From: Bacteroidales bacterium
GTDB lineage: Bacteria; Bacteroidota; Bacteroidia; Bacteroidales; Tenuifilaceae
Length of the DNA: 34,978 nt
NCBI GenBank assembly: GCA_013141385.1
Contig: JABFRB010000046.1
Span: 1-34,978, forward strand
Reading direction: 5' to 3'
Of the stretch, positions 23,352 through 31,551 are shown piece by piece (positions within the stretch are counted from its first letter, which is position 1; each line of letters begins with the position of its first letter). Made by a program: the position numbers and the translations under genes. The notes below the pieces were generated by a model, which saw only the letters and a program-made list of their open reading frames with translations, did not search any database and had not been told where the DNA came from.

Positions 23352-24212
23352 ATGGAACTTCTACTCGAAAAAATAAATAGTTCTGAGCAAAAGTGGCTTA
23401 AACCGCTATATAAGCATAGTAAATCCCTATTTCAAAATACACATTTGCCTTCACACGATGCAGAGCATCATTTAAGAGTTTGGTTACATTGCAGAGGTTT
23501 GTTTATAGAACTTCATAAGGCAGGCATTAAAACCACTCACGATTCTATTGATAAGGCAATAGTTGCCTGTTTCTTTCACGATGCAGGGCTAACATTGAAT
23601 GTTGGAGAACAACATGGTTTTTTAGGTCGAAAGATTTGTGAAGATTTCTTCAAAAACAACCATAACTTTCAGGTTCCTGATTTATCAGAAGTACTTGATG
23701 TTATTGAAAAACACGACGATAAATCGAAAAAGGAAATCTCGGCTGTTACCCCCTATACAATGAAAACAATTCTGAGGCTTGTTTCAGCCGCTGATGATCT
23801 TGATGCTTTGGGTTATATAGGAGTTTTTAGATATATTGAGATTTATTTAAAGAGGGGAATTCCAGACTCTGAAATTCCTAAAAAGGTTACAACAAATTTA
23901 AAAAATAGGTTTTCTAATTTTTTAAGCACTTACTCGGGTCTTCCTAAATTCTCGGAAAGGCAAAAGATAAGGTATAAAGAAACCTTCGATTTCTTCACTG
24001 AACTTGACGGTTATTTCTCACAAAAGACTGAAATTCCAGATAGCCAACTCACTGTTTTTAAGATATTAAAAGAAAGTCTTGTTGAAAAAAGGTTAGGAAT
24101 AGATGAAACCATCGAAGAAACTCTAAGAATAAATACTAAAGGTTATCCTCTTTGGTATTTTAGTAAACTTAGAAATGAACTTGAGGTGACATCGGCATTA
24201 TTACTTGATTAA
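23352..24212 (+). CDS. HD-domain protein
   Basis: A 286-residue protein of the metal-dependent HD phosphohydrolase superfamily. The metal ligands are visible as H-D-x2-H-H around 35-40 (PSHDAEHHLRVWLH), the HD pair at His76-Asp77 (CFFHDAGLT), His120-Asp121 in VIEKHDDKS and Asp148/149 in SAADDLDALG. The remainder is helical without another domain. A nucleotide or cyclic-nucleotide phosphohydrolase is likely, but the substrate is unknown. It is followed after 22 bases by the flavoprotein gene, so the two probably form an operon. Confidence 0.8.
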   Translation: MELLLEKINSSEQKWLKPLYKHSKSLFQNTHLPSHDAEHHLRVWLHCRGLFIELHKAGIKTTHDSIDKAIVACFFHDAGLTLNVGEQHGFLGRKICEDFFKNNHNFQVPDLSEVLDVIEKHDDKSKKEISAVTPYTMKTILRLVSAADDLDALGYIGVFRYIEIYLKRGIPDSEIPKKVTTNLKNRFSNFLSTYSGLPKFSERQKIRYKETFDFFTELDGYFSQKTEIPDSQLTVFKILKESLVEKRLGIDETIEETLRINTKGYPLWYFSKLRNELEVTSALLLD

Positions 24213-24234
24213 TTACCCTTCTTAGCAAATTATT

Positions 24235-25512
24235 TTGAAAAACTCCTATGATATTGCCATCATTGGTGCTGGCTCAGCTGGTTTACTTGCGGCAGGAAGT
24301 GCAGCAATGCTTGGTGCAAAAGTTGTTCTCCTAGAAAAAATGGAAAAACCTGCCCGGAAACTAAGAATTACTGGAAAAGGGAGGTGTAATATCACCAATA
24401 TGAAATCTTTAGAAGAATATCTTAAAGAGATTTCACCTGAGCCTCGTTTCCTACGACAAGCATTTGGTTCTTTTTTCAACCAAGATATTTTGGATTTACT
24501 AAAAACAATGGGGGTTGATACAAAGATAGAGCGAGGTCAACGTGTGTTCCCCACTAGCGAAAAAGCATGGGATGTTGCCGAAGCACTTATTAAATGGGTA
24601 AAATCTTTGAACGTTGAAATCTACAATAACTCACAAATTGAAAATATTATAGTTGATGAACATATAATAAAAGGTGTAAAGGTTAAAAATACAAAATCGG
24701 GATTGGTTAATACTGTCAATAGCAAATGTGTAATTATAGCAACTGGAGGTAAATCATACCCTGCGACTGGTTCAACTGGGGATGGTTACCAATTCGCAAA
24801 ATTAGCTGGGCATAAAATTGAAAATTTACGTCCATCACTGGTTGGGATTGAAACTAAAACGGTTTACAATAAAGCCATAGCTCTAAATCTTAGAAATGTT
24901 AATGCAACACTTTGGATTGATGGAAAAAAAAGTATTAGTGAATTTGGGGAACTCTCTTTTACTGAATACGGATTAGATGGCCCTATAATATTGCGATTAA
25001 GCAGGTTAATTGTTGATTCATTAATTAATAAAAAAAAGGTTGAGATATCATTAGATCTTAAACCAGCATTGGATCATCAAAAAATCGAATCAAGAATACA
25101 AAGGGAAATAGCCAATTCAAGCAAAATGAATATTGCGACACTGCTTAAAGATCTTCTCCCCTCTCAGCTAATTGATCCTTTCATTGAAATTCTGTGCATC
25201 GATCCGTTAAAATCTGTAAATCAATTAAATATTAAGGATAAGAAAAATCTTATCAACTTACTAAAAGATTTTCGTATTGAAGCAACAAACTACAGAGGTT
25301 GGGATGAGGCAATTGTAACTGCTGGAGGTGTATCAATAAAAGAGATAAATCCAAAAACGATGGAATCAAAATTAGTAAGTAATCTCTATTTTGCAGGAGA
25401 AGTAATTGATGTTGATGGTAATACAGGAGGTTACAATCTCCAAATTGCATTTTCAACAGGATGGCTTGCCGGTAACTCCGCTGCAAAAAAAGTATTAGAG
25501 TCTACCTTATAA
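24235..25512 (+). CDS. HI0933/YhiN-family flavoprotein
   Basis: FAD-dependent protein of the HI0933 (BaiN-like) family. The ADP-binding fold DIAIIGAGSAGLLAAGSA is at residues 5-22, followed by the family signature KPARKLRITGKGRCNITN at about 38-55. Further marks are VIIATGGKSYPATGSTGDGY and the C-terminal FAD loop LYFAGEVIDVDGNTGGYNLQ. Length 425 is typical. Its physiological reaction is unclear; some members reduce dehydro-bile acids. The only available start is TTG at 24235, as no ATG lies between the HD gene stop and the Rossmann strand. The 3' end overlaps the convergent FAH gene by 11 bases. Confidence 0.9.
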   Translation: MKNSYDIAIIGAGSAGLLAAGSAAMLGAKVVLLEKMEKPARKLRITGKGRCNITNMKSLEEYLKEISPEPRFLRQAFGSFFNQDILDLLKTMGVDTKIERGQRVFPTSEKAWDVAEALIKWVKSLNVEIYNNSQIENIIVDEHIIKGVKVKNTKSGLVNTVNSKCVIIATGGKSYPATGSTGDGYQFAKLAGHKIENLRPSLVGIETKTVYNKAIALNLRNVNATLWIDGKKSISEFGELSFTEYGLDGPIILRLSRLIVDSLINKKKVEISLDLKPALDHQKIESRIQREIANSSKMNIATLLKDLLPSQLIDPFIEILCIDPLKSVNQLNIKDKKNLINLLKDFRIEATNYRGWDEAIVTAGGVSIKEINPKTMESKLVSNLYFAGEVIDVDGNTGGYNLQIAFSTGWLAGNSAAKKVLESTL

Positions 25513-26113
25513 AAAAATCAAGCATTAGCTCATCCTCCAAATAGGCCTTTAACCTATCCCCTACTTTAACTGGACCAACTCCTACAGGAGTTCCAGTAAA
25601 AATAAGATCTCCTGTTCTTAGGGTAATAAATTTAGTGACATAGGAGATAATATGATCGAATTTGAAGACCATGTCATTAGTGTTACCCTTTTGAACAATC
25701 AAATCATTCTTTTCGAGTTTGAAATTAATATTGTTGAGATTCTCAAACCGATCTTTTTGAACAAAACTACTGATAGGTGCTGATCCATCGAAAGCCTTTG
25801 CCATTTCCCAAGGCATACCCTTATCCTTGCAAAGTCGTTGTAAATCGCGAGCGGTAAAATCTATACCTAGGCCAATTTCATTATAGTAACGATGTGCAAA
25901 TTTTTCGCTAACATTTCTACCTAACTTATTGATTTTTAAAACAACCTCTAATTCGTACTGTAAGTCGTTAGTAAATTCAGGGTAAAAGAAAGGGTTATTG
26001 TTTCTAACTAAACTGGTATCAGGTTTTAGGAAAAAAACAGGAACCTGTGGAATAGGGTTATTCATTTCCCTAATGTGATCCATGTAATTTAGACCAATAC
26101 ATATAATTTTCAT
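25502..26113 (-). CDS. Fumarylacetoacetate hydrolase-family protein
   Basis: A 203-residue single-domain FAH-family enzyme. Divalent-metal ligands are Glu residues in QYELEVVLKIN and the Asp in GLGIDFTARDLQ, followed by MPWEMAKAFDGSAPIS and the C-terminal core GDLIFTGTPVGVGPVKVGD. Members include acylpyruvate hydrolases, oxaloacetate decarboxylases/tautomerases and isomerases of aromatic degradation. With no catabolic neighbours, acylpyruvate hydrolysis or oxaloacetate housekeeping is the more plausible role, but this is inference. ATG start; convergent with the flavoprotein gene. Confidence 0.88.
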   Translation of the reverse strand: MKIICIGLNYMDHIREMNNPIPQVPVFFLKPDTSLVRNNNPFFYPEFTNDLQYELEVVLKINKLGRNVSEKFAHRYYNEIGLGIDFTARDLQRLCKDKGMPWEMAKAFDGSAPISSFVQKDRFENLNNINFKLEKNDLIVQKGNTNDMVFKFDHIISYVTKFITLRTGDLIFTGTPVGVGPVKVGDRLKAYLEDELMLDFFIR

Positions 26114-26239
26114 AGGTATAGAATTAGGTTAATCGATTGTTATCTTAGAATTTGCCAATAGTCCCAATGAAAATTTTTAAAATATAACACATCCAACTCC
26201 CCCGCCTTTTATTTCACATTAACAAATAGAAGTTTATCC

Positions 26240-27142
26240 TCAATTTATTTTAGGAAACATCACCTTTAATCCATTGTGAACAATACTAATCTTCAATTTT
26301 TTTCCCATCACACAAGGTTCACCATCAAAATGGATAACACCCTCTTTTTTACGCTTTAAAACAATTTTTTCAGCCCGCATTGTATTCATTAAAGGGCTAC
26401 GATCCATTGTTTTAGCAAATAATCGAATACCAATGCTTACGCCTCTATACAATCTAAAAGGTGAAAGAATACAAATATCTAATTTTCCATCCTGAATATC
26501 CGCTTTAGGCGAAATGTATGCATCATTACCATATTGCGAGGCATTTGCAAATGTTATGAGAAAAGCACGTGACTTAAGTTTTAATGTTTTATCAATTTTT
26601 AGTTTGTATTTTTTTGCCTTATAGCTAAAAAATTCCCTTATAGTGGTTTTGAGGTATGTAATAAAGCCTCTCTCCGTAGCTTCAGCAAATTTATGCCCAA
26701 TATGTGCATCGAAACCAACCCCGCATGTACAGAAAAAAGGAACATCGTTAACTCTACCATAATCAATAGCCTCACATTTTCCTGTGTTAATAAGCTCTAT
26801 CGACTTCTTAAGATCAAGAGGAATTCTCAAATGTCTAGCAAGTCCATTTCCTGATCCTATAGGAACAATACCCAAAATTCCATTGGTATCAACCAATGCT
26901 TTGGCTATTTCATTAACGGTTCCATCGCCTCCAACTGCAATGAATCGTGAATAACCTTCTGCAATTTTTTGTGGAACAATTTCTGTTGCTTCTCCCTTAT
27001 ATTTCGTGATATAAACTTCAGCATCATACATCGATTTATCAATTAGCTGAAGTATTTTTTTAGGTAAATCCGCTTTCTTTTTGGTTCCTGAAATTGGGTT
27101 GATAAGAAAGATTATTTTCTCTTTATTATTTGTTTGCATCAT
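26240..27142 (-). CDS. Diacylglycerol/lipid kinase (DagK/YegS family)
   Basis: Cytoplasmic, membrane-associated lipid kinase that uses ATP to phosphorylate diacylglycerol or a related lipid. The nucleotide-binding motif GGDGTVNEIA is at about 71-80, and VPIGSGNGLARHL at about 93-105 completes the active-site region. The C-terminal beta-sandwich ends with VIHFDGEPCVMGKK, the typical D-G-E segment. Length 300 is normal. The start is ATG at 27142 or its neighbour at 27139. It is divergent from an LtaS-like transferase, whose reaction releases diacylglycerol; this suggests a recycling role (inference). Confidence 0.9.
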   Translation of the reverse strand: MMQTNNKEKIIFLINPISGTKKKADLPKKILQLIDKSMYDAEVYITKYKGEATEIVPQKIAEGYSRFIAVGGDGTVNEIAKALVDTNGILGIVPIGSGNGLARHLRIPLDLKKSIELINTGKCEAIDYGRVNDVPFFCTCGVGFDAHIGHKFAEATERGFITYLKTTIREFFSYKAKKYKLKIDKTLKLKSRAFLITFANASQYGNDAYISPKADIQDGKLDICILSPFRLYRGVSIGIRLFAKTMDRSPLMNTMRAEKIVLKRKKEGVIHFDGEPCVMGKKLKISIVHNGLKVMFPKIN

Positions 27143-27174
27143 ATCAATTCCTTATAAAATTTATTTATTTCCGC

Positions 27175-27182
27175 CAAAGGTA
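27175..27182 (-). promoter_or_regulatory. -7 promoter box of the lipid kinase gene
   Basis: Minus strand TACCTTTG, a full consensus match, 32 bases before the ATG. The -33 element is not clear. Confidence 0.5.
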
Positions 27183-27290
27183 ATTTACGATGCGATAATT
27201 AAAAAACTATTTTATAAAATACAAAGAAAAAATGAATCAAATCTTCTAAATCGATTCGATTGGAAGGAGAAAAGAAATGAATAAATATTA

Positions 27291-27298
27291 TATATTTG
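27291..27298 (+). promoter_or_regulatory. -7 promoter box of the LtaS-like gene
   Basis: TATATTTG, matching TAnnTTTG, 65 bases before the ATG at 27364. It lies about 110 bases from the divergent kinase box, so the two units could share control sequences. Confidence 0.45.
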
Positions 27299-27363
27299 CC
27301 GTTCAATTATTATCTGGTATACAACTACATAATTAAAAGTTTTACTACAAATCATAATTATAT

Positions 27364-29286
27364 ATGAAAAAACTTCTCGGCAATAGGTATGGAAGCATAC
27401 TGCTAATGTATGTACTTTTTATAATTACTTCATTTATCTCTCGTACTGTATTACTAAGTATGTCGTTCCACGAGGTGAATCTTGGCATTTTCAGTCTCCT
27501 TAGAGTATATGGAGTTGGGCTATTCTTTGACACAGTAGCTTTTTCATATTTTATGATACCTTTTGTACTATTCCTATTACTTATTCCAAGCAAACTGTAT
27601 AATTCTATTATAAATAGATGGCTAGGGCATTTTATCCTATTTATCACAATTTATATAATGCTTTTTAATGGAGTATCCGAATACTTTTTTTGGGAAGAGT
27701 TTGGTGTGCGTTATAATTTTATTGCTGTTGATTACCTTATTTATACAACAGAAGTAATCGGAAATATTCGTGAATCGTATCCCCTACCCCTACTTCTTAT
27801 TTCAATTTTTATTATTGATTCCGCCATAATGTATTTAGTGATAAAGAAGAACCTGCTTTCTCCTTCATTAAATAGCAAAGTTAAATTCAAAGGACGCCTA
27901 ACAACTGGAATAGTTCTATTAGTATTACCTATTCTATCATTTATAATTGTAGATAATACCTGGGCTGAAAAAACTGAAAATAGGTACAATAATGAATTAT
28001 CAAAAAATGGGGTGCATTCCATTTTTGCTGCTTTCATAAACAATGAACTCGACTACGAAACATTTTATATTAAGAAACCTACTGAGGAGAATTTCACCAA
28101 TTTACGTTCACTTATTAAAAGTGAAAATAGCCAATTCATTAGTGATAATGTGACTGATATTTCCCAGCAAGTTACAAATCAAGGAGAGGAAAAGAGGTAT
28201 AACGTAATCTTCATTACTGTTGAAAGTTTAAGTGGAGAATTTTTGGGATATATGGGCAGCAAGAAGGGAAAAATTACGCCATATCTTGATTCAATCGCAA
28301 ATAACTCAATACTATTTACAAATTTTTATGCAACGGGTACACGAACCATATGGGGGCTTGAAGCAGTAGCTCTTTCCGCACCGCCAAAGCCTGGGCAAAG
28401 TGTAATTAAGCGTCCAAATAATGGTAATATGTTCTCGCTTGGACATCTTTTCAAAGCTCGTGGGTATGAACTTAAATTCATATATGGTGGCAACGGTTAT
28501 TTCGATAATATGAACTCCTTTTATGAAAAGAATGGATATACATCAATAGATAAAGGTGATTTTGAAGATAATGAAATTAACTTCGAAAATGCTTGGGGAG
28601 TTTGCGATGAGGATTTACTATCAAAAACTATAAAGGAAGCAGATCTATCTTTTGCATCGGGAAAACCTTTCCTTAATCTTGTAATGACAACCTCAAATCA
28701 CCGACCATTTACCTATCCTAATGGGCGTATTGATATTATATCGCCTGCAAATCGTCAAGGTGCAGTTAAATATACCGATTATGCTATTGGCGATTTCATT
28801 CGTAAGGTACAAAAGAAACCATGGTTTAATAATACTTTAATAGTAATAATGGCTGATCATTGCGCGGGAAGTGCGGGACAAACCGAGTTACCTGTTCTTG
28901 AGTATCAAATACCTCTTATTATATATAATCCAACACTTTGTCCTCCTCAGAGGATCGATAAATTATCAAGTCAAATTGATGTTGCTCCTACTTTGCTTAG
29001 CATGCTAAATTGGACATATAAAAGCAAATTCTTTGGAAAAGATATTTTTAAAATGACACCAACTGAGGAAAGAGCTTTTATTGCAAATTACCAAAAGTTA
29101 GGATTTATAAAGAATGATAAAATAGTCATTCTAAGCCCACAGCAGAAGGTTCGTTATTATCAATTTAACAGATTAACTGGAGTTATGCTTGATATTCCTG
29201 CGGATAATGAGCTACTAAAAGATGCTGTAGGTTACTACCAATCTTCGAATTACGTTTATAAGAAAAAGTTGGATAGATGGGAATAA
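27364..29286 (+). CDS. LtaS-like phosphoglycerol transferase / sulfatase-family membrane protein
   Basis: A 640-residue inner-membrane protein. Five membrane helices (about 11-33, 50-74, 87-103, 139-160, 180-197) anchor a large periplasmic alkaline-phosphatase-fold domain (about 278-560). Metal and catalytic residues are Glu287 in FITVESLSGEF, the Thr cluster at about 324-328 in YATGTRTIWGLEA (nucleophile), and Asp-His in IMADHCAGSAG. This matches the LtaS/MdoB group, which transfers phosphoglycerol from phosphatidylglycerol to a glycan or protein and leaves diacylglycerol. Gram-negative members often decorate periplasmic glucans; phosphoethanolamine transfer is the main alternative. Overlaps the PAP2 gene by 10 bases. 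Confidence 0.87.
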   Translation: MKKLLGNRYGSILLMYVLFIITSFISRTVLLSMSFHEVNLGIFSLLRVYGVGLFFDTVAFSYFMIPFVLFLLLIPSKLYNSIINRWLGHFILFITIYIMLFNGVSEYFFWEEFGVRYNFIAVDYLIYTTEVIGNIRESYPLPLLLISIFIIDSAIMYLVIKKNLLSPSLNSKVKFKGRLTTGIVLLVLPILSFIIVDNTWAEKTENRYNNELSKNGVHSIFAAFINNELDYETFYIKKPTEENFTNLRSLIKSENSQFISDNVTDISQQVTNQGEEKRYNVIFITVESLSGEFLGYMGSKKGKITPYLDSIANNSILFTNFYATGTRTIWGLEAVALSAPPKPGQSVIKRPNNGNMFSLGHLFKARGYELKFIYGGNGYFDNMNSFYEKNGYTSIDKGDFEDNEINFENAWGVCDEDLLSKTIKEADLSFASGKPFLNLVMTTSNHRPFTYPNGRIDIISPANRQGAVKYTDYAIGDFIRKVQKKPWFNNTLIVIMADHCAGSAGQTELPVLEYQIPLIIYNPTLCPPQRIDKLSSQIDVAPTLLSMLNWTYKSKFFGKDIFKMTPTEERAFIANYQKLGFIKNDKIVILSPQQKVRYYQFNRLTGVMLDIPADNELLKDAVGYYQSSNYVYKKKLDRWE

Positions 29287-30320
29287 ATAACAGCAACTTC
29301 TTACAAAGAATTATTATTGGCTTTGTATTTATTTTCATTATTCAAATAACAAGCAATGCCTCTGAAAAGAGGGATACTTTGGTATATAAACCTAAAAGAG
29401 ATACCTCCGTATTAGTTAAAGCACAGGTTGTAGATATTGATTCGTCGAAATCACTATTATTCTACAAGCCAAGTTCATTTGGATTTATTGGATATGTTCC
29501 AAGAAATATTGCCGAATTTTGTAAGGTTAGTACTCGAAAAAAGAACCTGCCAAAATTAGGAATGCTAATAGGCGGTACCGCTATTCTTGTTGCGTTGGAT
29601 CAAAAAATTCTTGACGCATCTCAGCAATTTGGAAGGTTTATTCACCTTGATGCAGAAAGGAAATTCACTAATGCGATATCTTTAAAATTAGGTGGCTTTC
29701 GGGTACCTGTGCTTGATATTCCTCAAAACTTAAATTCTGGATTCTACTTTCTGGGTGAAGGCTGGCCAAGTATACTTATTGCAGGTAGTTTTTATAGCTA
29801 CGGTAGTTTTGCAAAAGATTATCGTGCGCTCCAAACCTCATCGGAACTAGCTGAAATGTTTCTAACTTTAGCTATCACTACTCAATTCATTAAAAGAGTT
29901 ACAGGGCGTGAAAGCCCTTTTGTTGCTTCTTCTCCAGGAGGAAAATGGAAACCATTCCCAAATCCTAGCTACTACCAAAAGCATGTTCCCTACTTTGATG
30001 CCTTCCCTTCTGGCCATCTGGCTACAGCAATGGCTACAATTACAATTATTTCGGGAAATTACCCCGAATCCCGTTATGTGAAACCCATTGGTTATACATT
30101 GATGGGTGTATTAGGATATTCTATGATGAATAATGGCGTTCATTGGGTCAGCGATTATCCATTAGCCATTGCAATTGGATATGTTTATGGTAAAATCGCA
30201 CTTTCGCATGGTCAGCAAGTTATTCATAAAAAACGTTCAAACTCCTTGGTAAGAACTTCAGTTACCCCAATACTAATTGGAGAGAATGGTTTTGGAATGA
30301 GCTATAGGGTTAGTTTTTAA
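29277..30320 (+). CDS. PAP2-family phosphatase
   Basis: A 347-residue protein with a signal peptide or anchor (about 11-25, RIIIGFVFIFIIQITS) and several later hydrophobic helices. The three PAP2 motifs are Lys206 with Arg211 in KRVTGRESPF, PSGH at 244-247 in DAFPSGHLATAMA, and His289 with Asp293 in GVHWVSDYP. The active site should face the periplasm. Typical substrates are undecaprenyl diphosphate, phosphatidate and phosphatidylglycerol phosphate. The ATG lies within the end of the LtaS-like gene, so the two are translationally coupled, which supports a joint role in phospholipid headgroup turnover (inference). Confidence 0.88.
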   Translation: MGINNSNFLQRIIIGFVFIFIIQITSNASEKRDTLVYKPKRDTSVLVKAQVVDIDSSKSLLFYKPSSFGFIGYVPRNIAEFCKVSTRKKNLPKLGMLIGGTAILVALDQKILDASQQFGRFIHLDAERKFTNAISLKLGGFRVPVLDIPQNLNSGFYFLGEGWPSILIAGSFYSYGSFAKDYRALQTSSELAEMFLTLAITTQFIKRVTGRESPFVASSPGGKWKPFPNPSYYQKHVPYFDAFPSGHLATAMATITIISGNYPESRYVKPIGYTLMGVLGYSMMNNGVHWVSDYPLAIAIGYVYGKIALSHGQQVIHKKRSNSLVRTSVTPILIGENGFGMSYRVSF

Positions 30321-30592
30321 TAAAATTCCCGCCCTATTGCCTATTAATCATTAACTTGAAACTCTGTTTCCGTAAATTTCAATCTACCTTCTTACTAATC
30401 TCTTCTTATAGTCTAAATAATATATATTTTTTATAACTATTATTTATATTTTTCATAACTTACATTGTTTAATTTTATATTAAATTCTTATTGCGCATTA
30501 ATGATATAATACAATATTTTAATCATAATAACAAATAGGCGATTACCGAAAAGCCTTAATAGAGTAGGTAAAAATTATGAAAAATTTTAACT
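30321..30592. other. AT-rich leader region before the first precursor gene
   Basis: 272 bases with no gene of normal size, much more AT-rich than the flanks and unlike the spacers between the precursors. A short dyad TTACC / GGTAA at about 30544-30571 and a duplicated start region (TATGAAAAATTT at 30576 and 30592) are visible. No TAnnTTTG box with good spacing was found, so the promoter of the peptide cluster remains unassigned. Confidence 0.5.
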
Positions 30593-30784
30593 ATGAAAAA
30601 TTTAAAATTAGACAGACTCACTTCAAACAGGTTTGATGTGAATGAATTAATTAAAATTAAAGGTGGAATATTAATTTGTGCTTGTCAACCCATGCATCCT
30701 TGCTATTGCAGAAGTTTTGACGATGCTTCTGATACAGCAGCAAATAACGAATTTTCGCGGTTTAACGTAAGGACTGCTGATTAA
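30593..30784 (+). CDS. RiPP precursor peptide 1, GG-Bacteroidales type
   Basis: A 63-residue peptide. The leader (1-25) contains LKLDRLTSNRFDVNEL and ends KIKGG, the double-glycine processing site. The core has Cys29, Cys31, Pro33, His35, Cys37 and Cys39, a CxCxPxHxCxC array, then an acidic linker and tail SRFNVRTAD. From memory this fits TIGR04149, precursors matched to a radical-SAM maturase and a pseudo-radical-SAM protein, both present 1.3 kb downstream. It is the most diverged of the three copies (Pro36 instead of Gln; FNVR instead of FDIK). Cys thiols are the likely modification sites. ATG at 30593; a near-identical decoy ATG lies 16 bases upstream in another frame. Confidence 0.88.
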   Translation: MKNLKLDRLTSNRFDVNELIKIKGGILICACQPMHPCYCRSFDDASDTAANNEFSRFNVRTAD

Positions 30785-31074
30785 TTGTGCCAACTGAATT
30801 ATCAACCCCAGCAGCATTAAACAATAAAAACTATTTAAGTGCTTTCTGGGGTTGATTGATAAAAATCTAATCATGAACTTATTTTTAAAAAAGTATTGAA
30901 CTATACCTTGTTTGAACAACAGCTCAGTCCAATTAATAGATTTTATATAGATTAGTCTTGAATACTTTATCTAAAGTAAAAGATTACACTAAAACTCTCC
31001 CATACCTCAAAGCAGGAAAACCCAATCAGTAATGGGCAATGCTTACTGAAATACATGTTTAAAATTAATTAATT
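30785..31074. repeat. Spacer repeat, copy 1 (between precursors 1 and 2)
   Basis: This 290-base spacer is nearly the same as 31267-31551. From about 30905 to 31074 only a handful of differences are seen. It holds a 3' hairpin (ATCAACCCCAG 30801-30811 / CTGGGGTTGAT 30846-30856) and a 5'-leader segment before precursor 2 with CCCA-n8-TGGG (31021-31036) overlapping CAGTAA-n10-TTACTG (31027-31048). No extra gene is visible. Confidence 0.85.
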
Positions 31075-31266
31075 ATGAAAAAGTTAAAATTAGACAGACT
31101 TACATCAACCCGGTTTGATGTGAATGAATTAATTAAAATCAAAGGTGGATTATTAATCTGTGCTTGTGGGCCTTTTCATCAGTGCTATTGCTTATCGGAA
31201 GACTCATTCTCTGATGCTACTGCACAGAACACACCTTCGCGATTTGACATAAAGACTGCTCAATAA
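31075..31266 (+). CDS. RiPP precursor peptide 2, GG-Bacteroidales type
   Basis: A 63-residue paralogue of precursor 1. Leader KKLKLDRLTSTRFDVNELI, then KIKGG at 21-25; core LLICACGPFHQCYC with Cys29, 31, 37, 39, Pro33 and His35; acidic, Ser-rich linker (SEDSFSDATAQN); tail TPSRFDIKTAQ. The leader differs from precursor 3 at one residue only (Ile20 versus Arg20) while the core differs widely. It sits in a tandem array of about 480-base units and has a conserved AT-rich leader sequence with two overlapping hairpins. Confidence 0.9.
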   Translation: MKKLKLDRLTSTRFDVNELIKIKGGLLICACGPFHQCYCLSEDSFSDATAQNTPSRFDIKTAQ

Positions 31267-31551
31267 TAGTCTAAATGGATCACCAACCCCAGTATTAAAT
31301 AATATAAACTATTTAAGTGCTTGCTGGGGTTGGTTGATAAAAATCTAATCATGAACGTATTTCAAAAAATATATTGAACTATACCTTATTTGAACAACAG
31401 CTCAGTCCAATTAATAGATTTTATATAGATTAGTCTTGAATATTTATCTAAAGTAAAAGATTACACTAAAACTCTCCCATACCTCAAAGCAGGAAAACCC
31501 AATCAGTAATGGGCAATGCTTACTGAAAAATATGTTTAAAATTAATTAATT
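31267..31551. repeat. Spacer repeat, copy 2 (between precursors 2 and 3)
   Basis: A 285-base near-copy of 30785-31074. Its 3' hairpin is ACCAACCCCAG (31282-31292) / CTGGGGTTGGT (31324-31334); the second base pair is C-G where copy 1 has T-A, a compensatory change. The leader hairpins recur at 31498-31513 and 31504-31525. Confidence 0.85.

Noticed and set aside
30671-30919. An 82-codon minus-strand frame
   Set aside because: It is antisense to precursor 1 and its spacer hairpin and is not maintained in the second repeat unit.
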